Source: Craterostigma plantagineum
Lineage: Eukaryota > Streptophyta > Magnoliopsida > Lamiales > Linderniaceae
Assembly (NCBI GenBank): GCA_027422505.1
Contig: JAPQWV010000012.1
Span: 20,620,001-20,684,000 of the forward strand
Direction: 5' to 3'
DNA length: 64,000 nt
Shown here: positions 21,600 through 33,000 of the stretch, one piece after another
How the letters are laid out: each line of letters starts with the position of its first letter
Position numbering within the stretch: the stretch's first letter is position 1
Made by a program: the position numbers and the translations under genes
The notes under the pieces: model-generated
The model's database searches: none
What the model was told of the DNA's origin: nothing
What the model saw: the letters and a program-made list of their open reading frames with translations, nothing else

Positions 21600-22380
21600 G
21601 AAGTCAAGGTGTAGTTTAACGTCTTATTCTAATGAATTTGATGCGAAGAAAAGATACTGTTAAAACAGTATTGAAGAGGAATATGATGTTCCTCAAGATT
21701 TAGACAAATTAAATCGTTGGACAATTCCTAAGATAGATTATAAAATAATCTATGAATTAGGAACTTTCGAAAAATTAGGCTTGAAACAGGTAGTCAAAAC
21801 TACCGAAGAAACTATATCTCTTAATAACGAAGAGTTATTAGGCTTCTAAGTAATAGAGATTTAGAAAAATATAAAATAAACCATAAGTTTATTCATATGG
21901 GGTTAGTTCAGGTAGCCTTTAAGCCCTTGACTTTAGAAGGTTTACCAGAGAGTTTTATAGCAGCTCTTAGAGGTGGTCGCAATCTCGACCGGAAACAATC
22001 CCTTATGGGAATAATTCAGTCTAGTCTAGCTTATGGCTCAGTATACTTTAATGTATACCCAAATCTCCAATTATCATTGACTGATGTCAATATATTAGAT
22101 GTCTTGACATTAAATGTCAAAACTCACGGATATAATTACGCTCCAGGATCGGAAGTAATTTGTATCTGTTATAGGATTTATTATAAACCTTTATATACAC
22201 TGAATCCTCAGTGCAAAATTGTTGATAAACCTATCAACGAAACTGTTCTTACAGAAACCAATTTTAGCAGATCTAATATCACAACTAGAAGATCTATTAA
22301 ATGGGAAGAAATCCAATTCCCAGAAAATTGGGTTATTGAATGAGCTATGCCTCTTCAGCCAAAAATTAAGAACAATCCTA
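21600..22380 (+). pseudogene. Pararetrovirus movement protein region
   Basis: The main frame (21,897-22,343, 148 codons) matches the 30K-superfamily movement protein of Caulimoviridae: a GLVQV strand, PLTLEGL, a GIIQS-L stretch, and the YNYAPGSEVICICYRIYYK strand. The N-terminal part (21,680-21,895) is in another frame and ends in stops near 21,849. Movement proteins line plasmodesmata for cell-to-cell transport. Broken by at least one frameshift and a stop near 21,660; not expressible as one protein. Confidence 0.75.
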
Positions 22381-22499
22381 CTCAAATAATACAGACAACA
22401 GATGGAACTGTTCAAATACAATTTGAGCAGAATAGAAAATATGTCGATGTAAAACTCCAAGATCTAGAATTACTAGACCAGTCTCTTCACATTATCATA

Positions 22500-23400
22500 T
22501 ATCACCATGTGATTATATGGTAAGATCTCCTTCTAGAGCTTCGACTTCTCAAGCTAGAGAATCAACCTCTAATGATTACCTACAAAATAAAGTAGAAGAA
22601 TTAAGAATTAATTCTGATAATATTGTTCACGGTGTTTTTAAAAATCAAGACGAGGAAATAACCGAGTCAGAAATGGATTTTCGTGTTTAATGGATTTTAA
22701 ACCAAAAATCGATTTTAGTCCAGGTTCACCGGCTAGAAAGAAAATTCAACAAGAATTTTTCCAACCCAAATGGGAACTTTTTAGAAAATGGTTTTTTGAA
22801 AATTTTAACAAAGAAGATAAAAACATTATCCAAGAAAAATTTTATAAAGATCTAGGAAATCGAAATGAAAAATTGTCTTTCGTTCCTTGGTTTTTATCAA
22901 AATATTTAAAAATATGATTTCTGTTCTTGAAAGAAATTATAAACTTTCTAGTGGGAAAAATCTTACTTCAGTCTTTCCTCCTCAAACTAGTTTCCAAATG
23001 GAAAAAGAGACGAAATTAGATTTTTTGATGCTTTTCAAAAATTATTTGAAAAAGAAAATGATACGCTTTCTGTTACTATTTATCATATTAATAGCCTTTT
23101 AAAGCAACAAAATTATACTAATATGTATGTTTGTTTTAGGAGAACAAATTTCTTTATTAGAAAAAAATATTGAAGAAATTTCTTCCTCAATAAAAGACAT
23201 AAAAAACTTTTTATTAAAAGAAAAAAATAATTTAGAGACAGTTGATATCGCGTCTCCAGGTATTCAACCTCCTCCTGAAGTTACAGATTTTAATTAGAAT
23301 CTATTTCCCAAATTGAGAAATTACTTGAAGAAAAACTTCAAAATCTTAAGCTTAATACTTTAAGCGAAGAATTAAAAATCAATTAGAAAATTCTGATAAT
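22500..23400 (+). pseudogene. Pararetrovirus coiled-coil region between movement protein and capsid
   Basis: Frames at 22,690-22,917 (75 codons, Lys/Phe rich) and onward hold no enzyme motif. Around 23,140-23,240 a heptad-like stretch (LGEQISLLEKNIEEISSSI) suggests a coiled coil. The position between movement protein and capsid start fits the virion-associated or linker region of related viruses. Several frame breaks; function inferred from position only. Confidence 0.5.
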
Positions 23401-23589
23401 TTTCACAATACTTTTAATCAAGAAATTAATAAACTTAAGCATACTAAATATGCTGATAGGCCAACTCAAAGTAAATATTATTACCCTAGGCCTACTCCTC
23501 AAGAAATCTTGTTCGAACATAATGATAGGATCTTTACAAAATTTTAAAGTAAAACTATACGAAAAGGGTGATAAATGGTACGTGGCGTT

Positions 23590-24691
23590 GTTTCATTATT
23601 TGAAGAGTATTCCGATTCATTATCAGATTCAAGAAGAATTTTTGATAGCGTTTCTTTTAATACACTATCAATTTCTAAGTTATTAATTTTCTTTTTGGTC
23701 CAGCAGGTACTTGCTTTATGACCAATTTTTCCGCATTTTCGGCAGACAATAGGAGGGAATTTATTTTTGTATTGATAATTATTATCTTTAGAGGATTTTT
23801 GTTCTCTTCTTTTAAATTTTCGATTTTTTCTTCTTTCGTATTGTTTAGAAGAATATCTTTTAGTTTTATGTTCTTTACGAGTTTTACTCGTAGAGGGATT
23901 TTCCATGTCAAATTGGCCACAGAATTCTCCTAGTTGTTTCTTTTCGTCTAGAGAATGTCTCTAAACCTGTTTATTTAATTTTATTTCATTGCATAAGGCT
24001 AAGCCTTCTTGTATGCAAGTTCCTATAAGTTTACCGTAGGTATAGGAGTTATAATCGATGCTCGATTCTCCTTTTCTAAGGTTATTCCTCACTCTTTCTG
24101 TAAAGAGTGAAGGTAAGCCATCTATAAATTTATATTTCCAGTGAGTACTATTTGACTCAGGGAGTTCCATGACTCGACTAAGGAAAGTATCTTTATACCA
24201 TCTAAAAGATGTAAGGGTCTTACATCTAAGATTTTGAAGTAAAGTTCTGATATTTTCAGAATTTTCAGACCATCGGCCTGTGAAGTGTTCAATAATATTA
24301 ACACAAAGAGTGTAAACAACATTATCAGTTTGTTGAACGTTTTCTTCTTTAACGGTAAGATAAATATCTTCTTTTTCACGTTGAGACAGATAATTATCCC
24401 ACCATCCTTTTAACTGACCAGTAAAGCCAGCGACAATCATTTTTGCAACAGCTCTATCATTATTTTGATTAGCTTTGCAAATTGTGCTATACATAAGCAT
24501 CCTATGTATCATATTATAAATTTGTCTTTCGGTATAACCATCAAGATTACATTCGTATATACATCTACCATTATACGAATTGTTGAGCATAAATTCTTGT
24601 TCTTCGAACAAGATGTCTTAGGAGTATGTCTAGGGTAATAATATTTACTTTGAGTTGGCCTATCAGCATATTTAGGATGCTCTGATACCAT
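23590..24691 (-). pseudogene. Pararetrovirus capsid (gag-like) region with zinc knuckle
   Basis: The first frame begins at 24,691 with ATG whose next bases form the primer-binding site. The main capsid core runs 24,611-23,961 (216 codons; DRAVAKMIVAGFTGQLKGWW is the gag-like core) and ends at a stop. A basic Lys/Arg tract and a CCHC knuckle (C-x2-C-x4-H-x4-C, about 23,744-23,703) follow in another frame, then an acidic Ser/Glu tail. The family function is RNA binding and particle assembly. At least two frame breaks (near 24,610 and 23,950). Confidence 0.75.
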
Positions 24692-24840
24692 AATGATAGG
24701 ATCTTTACAAATTTTAAAATTAAAACTATACGAAAAGGGTGATAAATGGTACGTGGCGTTGTTTTGACGTCAGTCCAGTTATCAGGCTGTAAACAGTCTG
24801 ATCCCTTTCGGACCGAAGGTTTCCAGCCTATATACCATTA
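24692..24840 (-). promoter_or_regulatory. Pararetrovirus promoter/leader with TATA and PBS
   Basis: On the minus strand TATATA (24,834-24,829) lies about 140 nt upstream of the start codon at 24,691. TGACGTCA, a palindromic as-1/CRE-like site, lies at 24,772-24,765. TGGTATCAGAGC (24,690-24,679) is a perfect tRNA-Met primer-binding site overlapping that ATG. The leader block AAAGGGTGATAAATGGTACG (plus sense) recurs, inverted or direct, at 21,521 and 23,570. Caulimovirid promoters commonly have TATA and as-1 sites, but as-1 here is downstream of the TATA, which is unusual. Confidence 0.5.
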
Positions 24841-25370
24841 ATCCGAAAACAAAAATAAAAATTATTTTTGTGATTGTTAGAATTAAATCAACGAATACAA
24901 GGATTTTTATATAATGAAATTTTTCATTTAATTAATTCGTCGGTAACAGCCATTGCCCTCAAACGTTATCTTTCGGCAACACGGGCTTTGCCAAGAGCCG
25001 ATATCGAATTAATCAAAATCAAATTTTATTATAACCTTTAAAATTTAATTCTTTCAATAGATTTTCAAAAGTTTTTATAACATAAAATATTAAATATATC
25101 ATATTAATATATGTAATATATGATATAAAATCATGATTAAGGTATTAAGTCATCTTGGTGTAGTTTAATAGAATTTAGCCTTTCGTTAAGGCTAAGCAAG
25201 ATAAAAATAAAAGATATAAAAACAAAATTAAAAACTTACTTAAAGGAGGAGTCGTACAGGAAACTTCAACTTTTATTCCTTAAAATATTTTACAGTGGAG
25301 GAGAATTATAAGAGAGAAGGGAGAGAGTACAAGGGAACGTAAAGAAAGCACCCCATACATATGAGTTTTT
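24841..25370. other. AT-rich pararetrovirus intergenic region
   Basis: Non-coding, AT rich. A segment at 25,140-25,170 (GGTATTAA ... GGTGTAGTTTAA) resembles the sequence just after the start codon of the plus-strand copy (21,593-21,620), which indicates further small rearrangements. Confidence 0.4.
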
Positions 25371-25373
25371 CCG

Positions 25374-26960
25374 CTAAAATAGAAGTACAAAAATAAATAT
25401 GAGTTTTTCGCTGTCCATAAATAGAAGTACAAAAATTTTAAAAAGAAGAAATTTTTCTTCAAAGCTGTCCACATTTGACGAAGGAATAATTTTGTTCTTG
25501 AACCTTAGTTGTGAGTCTAATCTTTCGGCCAATTGAAAAACTGTTTCTTTGTTTTTATCTTCCCAAGAAGAACAAAAGACCTTGAACACGTAATGGACAA
25601 TTAAAGAATCAAAAAAGCATAGTAATTCATTTTCCATCGTTGATGTCACAATCAGCACTATTTGAGCCCATCAATAGCTTCTTTAATTTTTGTGCTTCTT
25701 TGGCTCTAGACTCCTTAATTTCTTCACGAGTCTTGACGATTTGAGCCACTTTATCTTTAATAATGGCAATTTCTTGTCCCATAAGGTCAATAGATTATCT
25801 CCACTATCTTCGATAATAATGTCATCCGGATTTTCCGGATCTTGTCCTTCACCAGCAAGACAAAATTCTTCATCTTCTTCGTTTTTTTAAGATGTCCCCA
25901 TCGAAATATCTTCGATATTCATACCGAAATTCTTTGCAATGTCTTTCTTCATTTCTTTGAAGTAGAGTCAATAATTTCATTGGGCTTCAATTTTCCTTTC
26001 TGAAGATTAATTCTTCTAGATAGGGTCTCAAAGGGACTAGGAGCTTCTCTTTGTTGACGATTATTAATCGCATTTTTATAGAGAAAAATTTTCTCTTCGA
26101 TCTTATCAATTGTTTGCTGGCTTTCATATTCACCAGTCTGTGTTTTTCGGATCATTTTCTTCCAAAATTTTATATAAAAATTTCTTTGAAGACGGGGAAT
26201 TTTTTGTTGGGTATAACCAACTTCTGGAGTCCATCTCCAAATCCACGGGATAGAAAATTCAATATAAAAATGTAAAGAAGTCATTCCTCCTATACATTGT
26301 TTATTATGCTCCGCTTCTATTAGAAAGGGAGATACTTTGACCCATTCTTGGTAAAACCCAAAGAAATGTTCTTTTAATATTTCAATAGATGCGCCATATA
26401 ATAGCCACCACTGGTAAAACCAATTAGGAATATCCTTTTTATAAACATCTGAGCAGATTTTAATCCACCAAGAATATTTTTTATTATCATTTTGATATAA
26501 AAATACCTTATTAAAGGCTTCGATATAGTCATAATAATTATATTTAATCAAAATTTTTGATTCATGATGGAGATATTCTCTATCCTTTAAAGGATGAAGT
26601 GCCCAATTTTCAGCAGTTATTATCTGCTTAATAATAATTTTGCTAAAGGTATAACCTCTTCTTTAGCAGTTTGGGTAGTACGCACTAATGCTCAAAATCA
26701 GTTGTTCCAGTGGCTTTTAAAATATTTTCATAATTATCACGAGATTTATAGAAAGGAGCAGCATATGATGCTTTTCCAAATACCTGGATATTATTGTCCA
26801 TGGTTCGTCAGACCATTTCAAGTCTTTATAATACTAACAGAAGTATATACCTCTGTATGATTAGATTGCGAAACATCTCCCATATTGGGACATTGCTGCA
26901 ATTTGCAAAAAACTCATGTTAAATATACACGCGTAAGATAATCAGGAAGACTATTATCAC
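25374..26960 (-). pseudogene. Unassigned pararetrovirus reading frame(s) downstream of RNase H
   Basis: The best frame is 26,551-25,949 (200 codons), rich in Trp, Tyr and Phe (PNWFYQWWLLYGASIEIL; IPWIWRWTPEVGY) and ending Lys rich. More of the same protein is in other frames up to about 26,960 and perhaps down to 25,374. By position after RNase H it corresponds to the last ORF of solendo-/petuvirus-like genomes, where a translational transactivator-like protein occurs in some genera. I see no motif proving that role. Frame breaks near 26,560 and 25,950. Confidence 0.45.
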
Positions 26961-26968
26961 TTCCCTTT

Positions 26969-28380
26969 TTATAAATTTATTTCAAAGTCAAAAGGGGCTA
27001 AATGAGCCTGCCATCTCGCAAACATCTGTTTCGAGACATTATGTTTGAAATCCTTTTGAAACATGAATTTCGCAGCTTGACAATTAGTTTTTATTAAAAA
27101 CTTTTGATTGTAAAGATCATCTTGAAATTTTATAACACATTTTACTATAGCGAGAACTTGTCTGGCTATAATAGCATAATTTTTCTGAGCATTATTCCAT
27201 TTTCCTGAATGAAATCTAACAAGATGCTCAAATTTGTCATCTGGAGAAACCTGTTTTAATATTCCTCCAAATCCAATATCAGATGCATCTGTCTCAATAA
27301 TATTTTGCCAGGTAGGATTAGCAAGCATGAGACAAGGAAGATGAGTGACTTTACTTTTAATTTTCTTAATTGCCTCAGTATGACTATTTGTCCACTGACA
27401 AGGCGTCTTTTTTAATCTACCGTATAAAATAGATGTATAAATTGCAAGATTTTTGTAATAAGGAGAAATATAATTTAAACTTCCTAAAAATATTTGTAAT
27501 TGAGTTTTATCTAAAATTGATCAGAAAATTTCGACGCAAATTCAATGCTTCTATTAATTGGAGTAATACTACCCGTTTTCAATAGTATGACCCAAAAATC
27601 TAACTTTTGTTTGAAATAAAATCATTTTTGGACTAGATATAACTAACCCATTTTGAATAATTATTTTTTTAAAAATATCTAGATGTTTAAAATGTGTTTC
27701 GATATCTTTAGAAAATACTAAAATATCATCAATATTGACAATTATAAATTACTATAAGGAATGAATACATCATTCATAATATTTGAAATTATGAAGGAGC
27801 ATTTTTCAAAGCAAAAAGGCATAACGTTCCATTCAAATTGTCCAATTGGGACTGTAAAAGCGGTTTTGTACCGATCCTTTTCTTCAACTTGGATTTGCCA
27901 AAAACTAGATTTTAAATCAAATTTTGAAAATAAAATTGCATTATGCAATCGATCAAGTAAATCCTTTTTATTAGGAATGTGATAAATGATCCATTTTAAA
28001 ACTTTATTCAAAGGTTTGCAATTGATTACTAACCTGGGAGCTCCTCTTTCTTTTTCGACTGCATTATTAACATAAAATGCAGTACATGACCAAGGAGATT
28101 TTGAAGGTTTTATTAAACCTTTCTGTAAGAGAGAATTTATTTCTTTCTTACATAATTCCAATAAATCAGCGTTCATTTGGCAAGGACAAGCTTTAGTAGG
28201 AATATTTTTCTCACTAAAATCTTCCTCATAAGCTAAAGAAACAATATGTTTCTTCCTGTTCCAAACTGCATTCGGAAGATCATTGCATATTTGCAATGTG
28301 AATTCGTTATGAATTAATTTAATTTTCTCTAGTAACTTAGGATTTTGGATTTTATCTTCGATCGTAAGTATTTTCTTGAT
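26969..28380 (-). pseudogene. Pararetrovirus reverse transcriptase and RNase H
   Basis: RT starts within 28,296-27,742: SKSPWSCTAFYVNN, GAPRLVINCKPLNKVLK, FSKFDLKSSFWQIQVEE (first catalytic Asp, near 27,910) and GQFEWNVMPF. The active-site IDD-ILVFS core is just after a frameshift at 27,737-27,715. RNase H (27,328-26,969) begins with ETDASDIGFGGIL (catalytic Asp) and includes the YAIIARQVLAIV helix. The sequence 27,500-27,330 carries the connection with stops. Replication enzyme of Caulimoviridae; non-functional. Confidence 0.85.
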
Positions 28381-28408
28381 TCAAATAATTTATTTGATTT
28401 TCTTTTGC

Positions 28409-28912
28409 TTAATAAGAATCTTTAATTTCACTAAGAATTCGTGAAATTGAGTTCAGTAATGAATTTAAAATGTACTTCTTTATTTCCGAAGCTTCCTTTA
28501 ATCCTCGTTCATCAATATTAATGATAGGAAATATTTTCCTAAGGAACGGAGTACCAAGAATTAGTTGGTTCGTGATATTCTTTACTAGCAAGAAAGATGT
28601 AGGGATACAGACCTTATTTTTACAAATATAGGCCTTAGGAATTTTGTAATTGATTTGCAACCTTTCTCTGCTGGCAGAGTTGAGAGAATGAGTTGTCTTG
28701 TAAAAATATTGAGTAGGTATTATACCTTCTTGGATACAATTTAAATCTGCACCGCTATCAATGAGAGCAATAAGATCTTTTTGATAATTTTTATCAATGA
28801 GTAGTGAAATCTTCACTAGCCATTTTTGAGAAGTGATAACTTCAAGTGTAGAAAGAAAATTATCATTTTCTCGTACTAGCAAACTCATCAAGGGATTTAG
28901 AAGATAATTCAT
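28409..28912 (-). pseudogene. Pararetrovirus aspartic protease
   Basis: A 167-codon frame with the retropepsin active site DSGAD at about residue 52 (LIALIDSGADLNCI), followed by a LILGTPFL strand. It would process the polyprotein. It precedes RT in the usual PR-RT-RNase H order; the join to RT is broken near 28,400. Confidence 0.75.
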
Positions 28913-29511
28913 CTAAGACTTCTTTTCCCTTTCAAGCTTAGAAAGTCTTCTTTCTTATAGTTAATTTTAATTCTTTAATTTCTGTTTAAGAATCGAAATT
29001 TCTATAGTTAAATCTTCGATATTAACTGGAGATTCATTATCTTATTTTTGTTTCGAAGTAGTTTCATTACTTCTGACATTTATAGGGTTCAGATTTTGGA
29101 ATAACTTCTTTAGAAGTTTCTTCTTCATTTTGACTAATTCTTCTGATGATCAGATTTTTTAAATCTGGATCTTCAGTTTCTTTAAGCATTTCTAAGAGAG
29201 TATTGTCGAGAACATTGACCTCTTGAAATTGAGAAATAATTTGATATAGATTATCATTTCTGATTCATATTCTGATTTATCTGAATCCTTAGAGCAAGGT
29301 TGTCCTAATTGACAATTTTTACATTCATCAGATTCTGATGAAATATTCTTCGATAACGTTGTTTTCATTATTTGAAGAGTATTCCGATTCACTATTAGAT
29401 TCAAGAAGAATTTTTGATAGCGTTTCTTTTAATTCACTATCAATTTCTAAGTTATTAATTTTCTTTTGGTCCAGCAGGTAAAGGTACATGCTTTATGACC
29501 AATTTTTGCTT
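28913..29511 (-). pseudogene. Second copy of the pararetrovirus capsid tail and acidic linker
   Basis: 29,505-29,355 repeats 23,730-23,588 at over 90% identity (C-terminal capsid tail after the zinc knuckle). Then 29,340-28,920 encodes Glu/Ser-rich linker pieces with a CKNCQLGQPC cluster in a 70-codon frame. The insert ends here at the right flanking repeat. Confidence 0.55.
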
Positions 29512-29606
29512 TATAACATGTGTGCAACAATTTCGAACAAATGACGTCCACATGAACTCATCATTGAATAACGAAGATTCATTCTTACTAAGCATAATCA
29601 TTATTT
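29512..29606. repeat. Right copy of the direct repeat flanking the pararetrovirus insert
   Basis: Matches 21,377-21,481 with a 10-bp deletion (TACATTCAAA of the left copy is missing) and one substitution (CATTATTG vs CATCATTG). Confidence 0.75.
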
Positions 29607-29689
29607 TTAAATTTAAGAAATATAACAAGTAGTGTATGGTATTGGGATATAATATAACATATTAGGCTTTGCTAGACAGACATAACTGC

Positions 29690-30066
29690 TAAGTGGCTCC
29701 ACCGTTATTAAAACCCATTCCCCACACACCACACACACTCGCACCTTTTTTTTTCCTCTTTACTTTCCCTCTCTTTTTAATTGCGCTCACTTTCTCTCTC
29801 TAAAATCGCTTTACTCTCTTCGCTCACCGAGATCTAGCTCTCTCCTCTCTCTCTAGATCTTCGCCGCACATCGTACGGCTCACGTTAGCTCACCCGCATT
29901 GCTGTGTTTTTGGGCTAGGGTTTGCTCATCTTTGCCGAGGAGTGATTAGCGTTCGATGCTGGGGATTCGAAGTGCTACGGAGAGTTTGGTGCGGCCGAAG
30001 CCCTAGGATGGTGGGAGCGGTGGTTTGAGAGCAATGCTTGCTGATAATGCGAACTTTTTTTTATAG
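29690..30066 (+). promoter_or_regulatory. 5' UTR region of the ALE2-like gene, with uORF
   Basis: Dense pyrimidine tracts (CTCTCTCTCTAGATC, TTTCTCTCTCTAAAATCG) at 29,740-29,860 are typical of plant core promoters or 5' UTRs (Y patches). A 16-codon uORF runs 29,956-30,006. No clear TATA box was picked out. Assignment is by position relative to the first supported exon. Confidence 0.45.
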
Positions 30067-33000
30067 GTAGAGAGAGAGAGAGGGGAAGAAGCTGCTGGTA
30101 TTCGTTCTTCAGCTGCTTGCGTTGGTTGCTCTTGATTTTGGTAAATTTTTTTCTGTTTCTTTTCTTCTTTTTATTTTCTCTGTTTTTGAGTGGTGGATGA
30201 TTAGTCTAAGTGAAGGATGTAGTAGACTAGTTAGTTCTTAATTTTGTTGGTTTAGCTTTTATTGGTGTTTAGGAGTCGGATACTGAAGTAATTTTTTTTT
30301 CTTTTTTGCTGGGGGAAATTGATTGTTTGAACTTTTGTTTTGCCCAGAATCTATTGTTGAATAAATTGATTTAGTAAAGATGTCCCCTGTTTTTTGGTAT
30401 TCTGTGGTCTTTTATTGCTGTTATTTCAAAATTAGAGGTCCTTTTTTTTTCCCTCATTATATTAGTTACCTTTTAGTTTTCAGACGGTGTATGGATGATT
30501 ACAAAGGTGAATGATGAAGCTTGAACTGATCTTGATGCAGTTGGAACTTGAAAAAGTGCTCACTTTTATGGAGCTGATGGATGAATTACGTAGAATATAG
30601 GATATTTTTATTTCCTTGTCGGTGCTTTAAAAGAATCTATCAGCTAAGACTGTTTTTTAATGGGATGCTGATGTTATTATTGAATGTTGACGTTTTCGGA
30701 AAGGTAGAGTGATGTGCGATGTGACACGTTACATTGACCATATCTTTCGTGAGGACGCGTGTTACTTTTTCTATTACAAATGTCAAGATGGTGGTGAAAT
30801 GGAGTGTGTTTAAGTAGGAAAAATGTTTGGTGGCGTGTTTGCTTTCTATGCGGTGCTAGTTTAGCCAGCAAGTTACATGCTGCATTGCATAATAACTTTC
30901 CTCTATATGTATCGATACAGATACAGTCAATTGAAATGCCTCTCTTGCTTTTTTAAATGTGTAAATATTTGTGGTTAATGATGATTCAAGATTTTCGGAG
31001 TTTTAACTCCAAAAGAGCAAGAATATGCTAATGGCATTTAACTATATTAATGCATTATGTTGTTAAAGTTAATATATACTTTTCGTCGTTGATTAGGGAC
31101 ACATTCACATGCTATATACATAACTCCCTCACGATTGCCTACTCTGCCTTCATTTGGACGGACAAACTCTCCAGATAATGGTAATGAATACTCTGCTGAT
31201 CTTGGTATTGATCGACGATTATCTTTGTAGCAGGCCTCATAAGGATCTTTAATTACCATTTATCTTGTTATTGACTAATTACTAAGATGCTGTAATTGAT
31301 TGCTTCAGTTAGAAAAGCATCTACGAACTCTTATGTCCCGTTTCTCGCATCCCAAAGACGGCATTTCAAGTATTTCTCTATGGCTCCTTCTCCATCTCCT
31401 ATCTCAGGAGGTATCGAGGATTGTTTTGTTTATCATTGTAGTTTTTTATATAAATAAATGTTAAGACTATTTGTGACATGAAATGAAACTTTATTTCAGA
31501 TGCTATTGGCAGTACGCAACATAGACATCGCCGTCATCGTCATAAAATCCAAAGCCCCACAGTTTCTCCAGCTCCAAACCCCTCTGCTATTCCAGGTACT
31601 CATCTAACTGGTAATCTAGTGATATATTTTTGTATATACAATCATCATTACATATAACCGAATGCAATTATCTTAAAAAATAGACGAAATAATCTTGATG
31701 CTATAATCTCTGGACAAAGCTGAATCAGAAAACACATTAACTTCGAAATGTTCAATGGAATTTTGACATGTCAATAAATCATTGAAGGTTGTGGTCATAC
31801 ATGTGCCGAGCCACTAGCCGCTGCTCCATATGGTTCGCCTTGTATGTGCGTACTCCCTATGAAACTTAGACTCTCTCTCGGGGTACCCTTATATGCCATC
31901 TTCCCTGAGGTGAATGAGCTAGAGATTGAGGTTGCTTCAGGCACTTATCTGAAGCAAAGCCAGGTAGCAATTATAGGCGCAACTGCTGATCCTCGGGATC
32001 AAGAGAGAGCAGTGGTTGACATAAACTTAATTCCTCTGGGAGACAAGTTCGACAACACAACTGCTATGTTGACGTACGAAAGGTTCCTGCACAGGAAAGT
32101 GCCTCTAAATAGGTCCCTTTTGGAGATTATGATGTTGTGTACTTCATTTATCCAGGTAAATTTAAAACGACAGCCAATAATATATTATATATATATATAT
32201 ATATAATATAGCACTAAGAATGCTTTACATAGGTCTCCCTTCTCCAAACCCTGCTGGAGTTTTTCCCGGAAGTCCTACCGTTAGCCCGGGAAATCAGCAA
32301 TACCCTATCACTGCTGATTTTGGGAGCAAAAATCGAAAATGAACCCTCGACTGATATTTGTCATCGCTCTATCGGCCTTCGTTCTCTTGGTGGTTTGCTG
32401 CGCCGCCATCGCTCTATTACTGAAGTGTAGGGAAGCGCATAGGTCAACCAATGCTATTGGCCCAGCGATGACACCTTCTACAAATAAAAGATCTGGTCAG
32501 TGTCTTTTCGCTGTTCTGTACCTTTATACCTATTGACATGCTAATTGCATTGTACAAGAACTAAAACAACGGCGAAAAATTGAATAGTTTATCTTTTTAA
32601 CTGTGCTTCTATATCTTGGATCGGAGTTAGGAATAGTATCTTCTGTTATTTGTTGATGTGATTGAAGCTTTAGAGCTGACTGATTTTATTCCGTATATAA
32701 ACATCAAATGGTTGTAAGGAATGGGGTCGATTCTATCAAGTAGCCCTGCCACCTCAACGTCGGCCTCCCTCATATCTCCAATGCCAGCCTCAGTACTCTC
32801 CGTGAAGACATTCTCTCTGTCCGAACTCGAAAAGGCGACAGAAAAGTTCAACGTAAGAAAAGTCTTAGGCGAGGGAGGCTTCGGCGAGTCTACCACGGGG
32901 TAATGGAAGATGGGACAGAAGTCGCCGTAAAGCTACTCACAAGGGACAACAACAACAACACCAAACGGAGACCGCGAATTCATAGCAGAGATCGAAATGC

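Larger units (their letters stand above)
21482..23590 (+). mobile_element. Endogenous pararetrovirus (Caulimoviridae), plus-strand part
   Basis: From left to right in viral sense: a 37-bp fragment of capsid N-terminal coding sequence (21,484-21,520), the end of the leader (21,521-21,572), a start codon overlapping a degraded tRNA-Met primer-binding site (21,573-21,585), the movement-protein region, a coiled-coil region, and again the start of the capsid region (about 23,430-23,515). At 23,516 the sequence switches to leader in the opposite sense. The order resembles petu-/solendovirus-like genomes; the genus is not determinable here. Confidence 0.75.
23516..29511 (-). mobile_element. Endogenous pararetrovirus, minus-strand part (circularly permuted)
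   Basis: Read on the minus strand from 29,511: capsid C-terminal tail, acidic linker, protease, RT, RNase H, unassigned ORF, promoter/leader, primer-binding site, then the capsid gene to 23,590 and a leader fragment (23,590-23,516). The capsid tail is present at both ends (23,588-23,730 and 29,355-29,505). This is the signature of a circular genome opened within the capsid gene and slightly more than unit length for this side. The movement-protein part is absent here and found only in the inverted plus-strand part. Confidence 0.75.
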
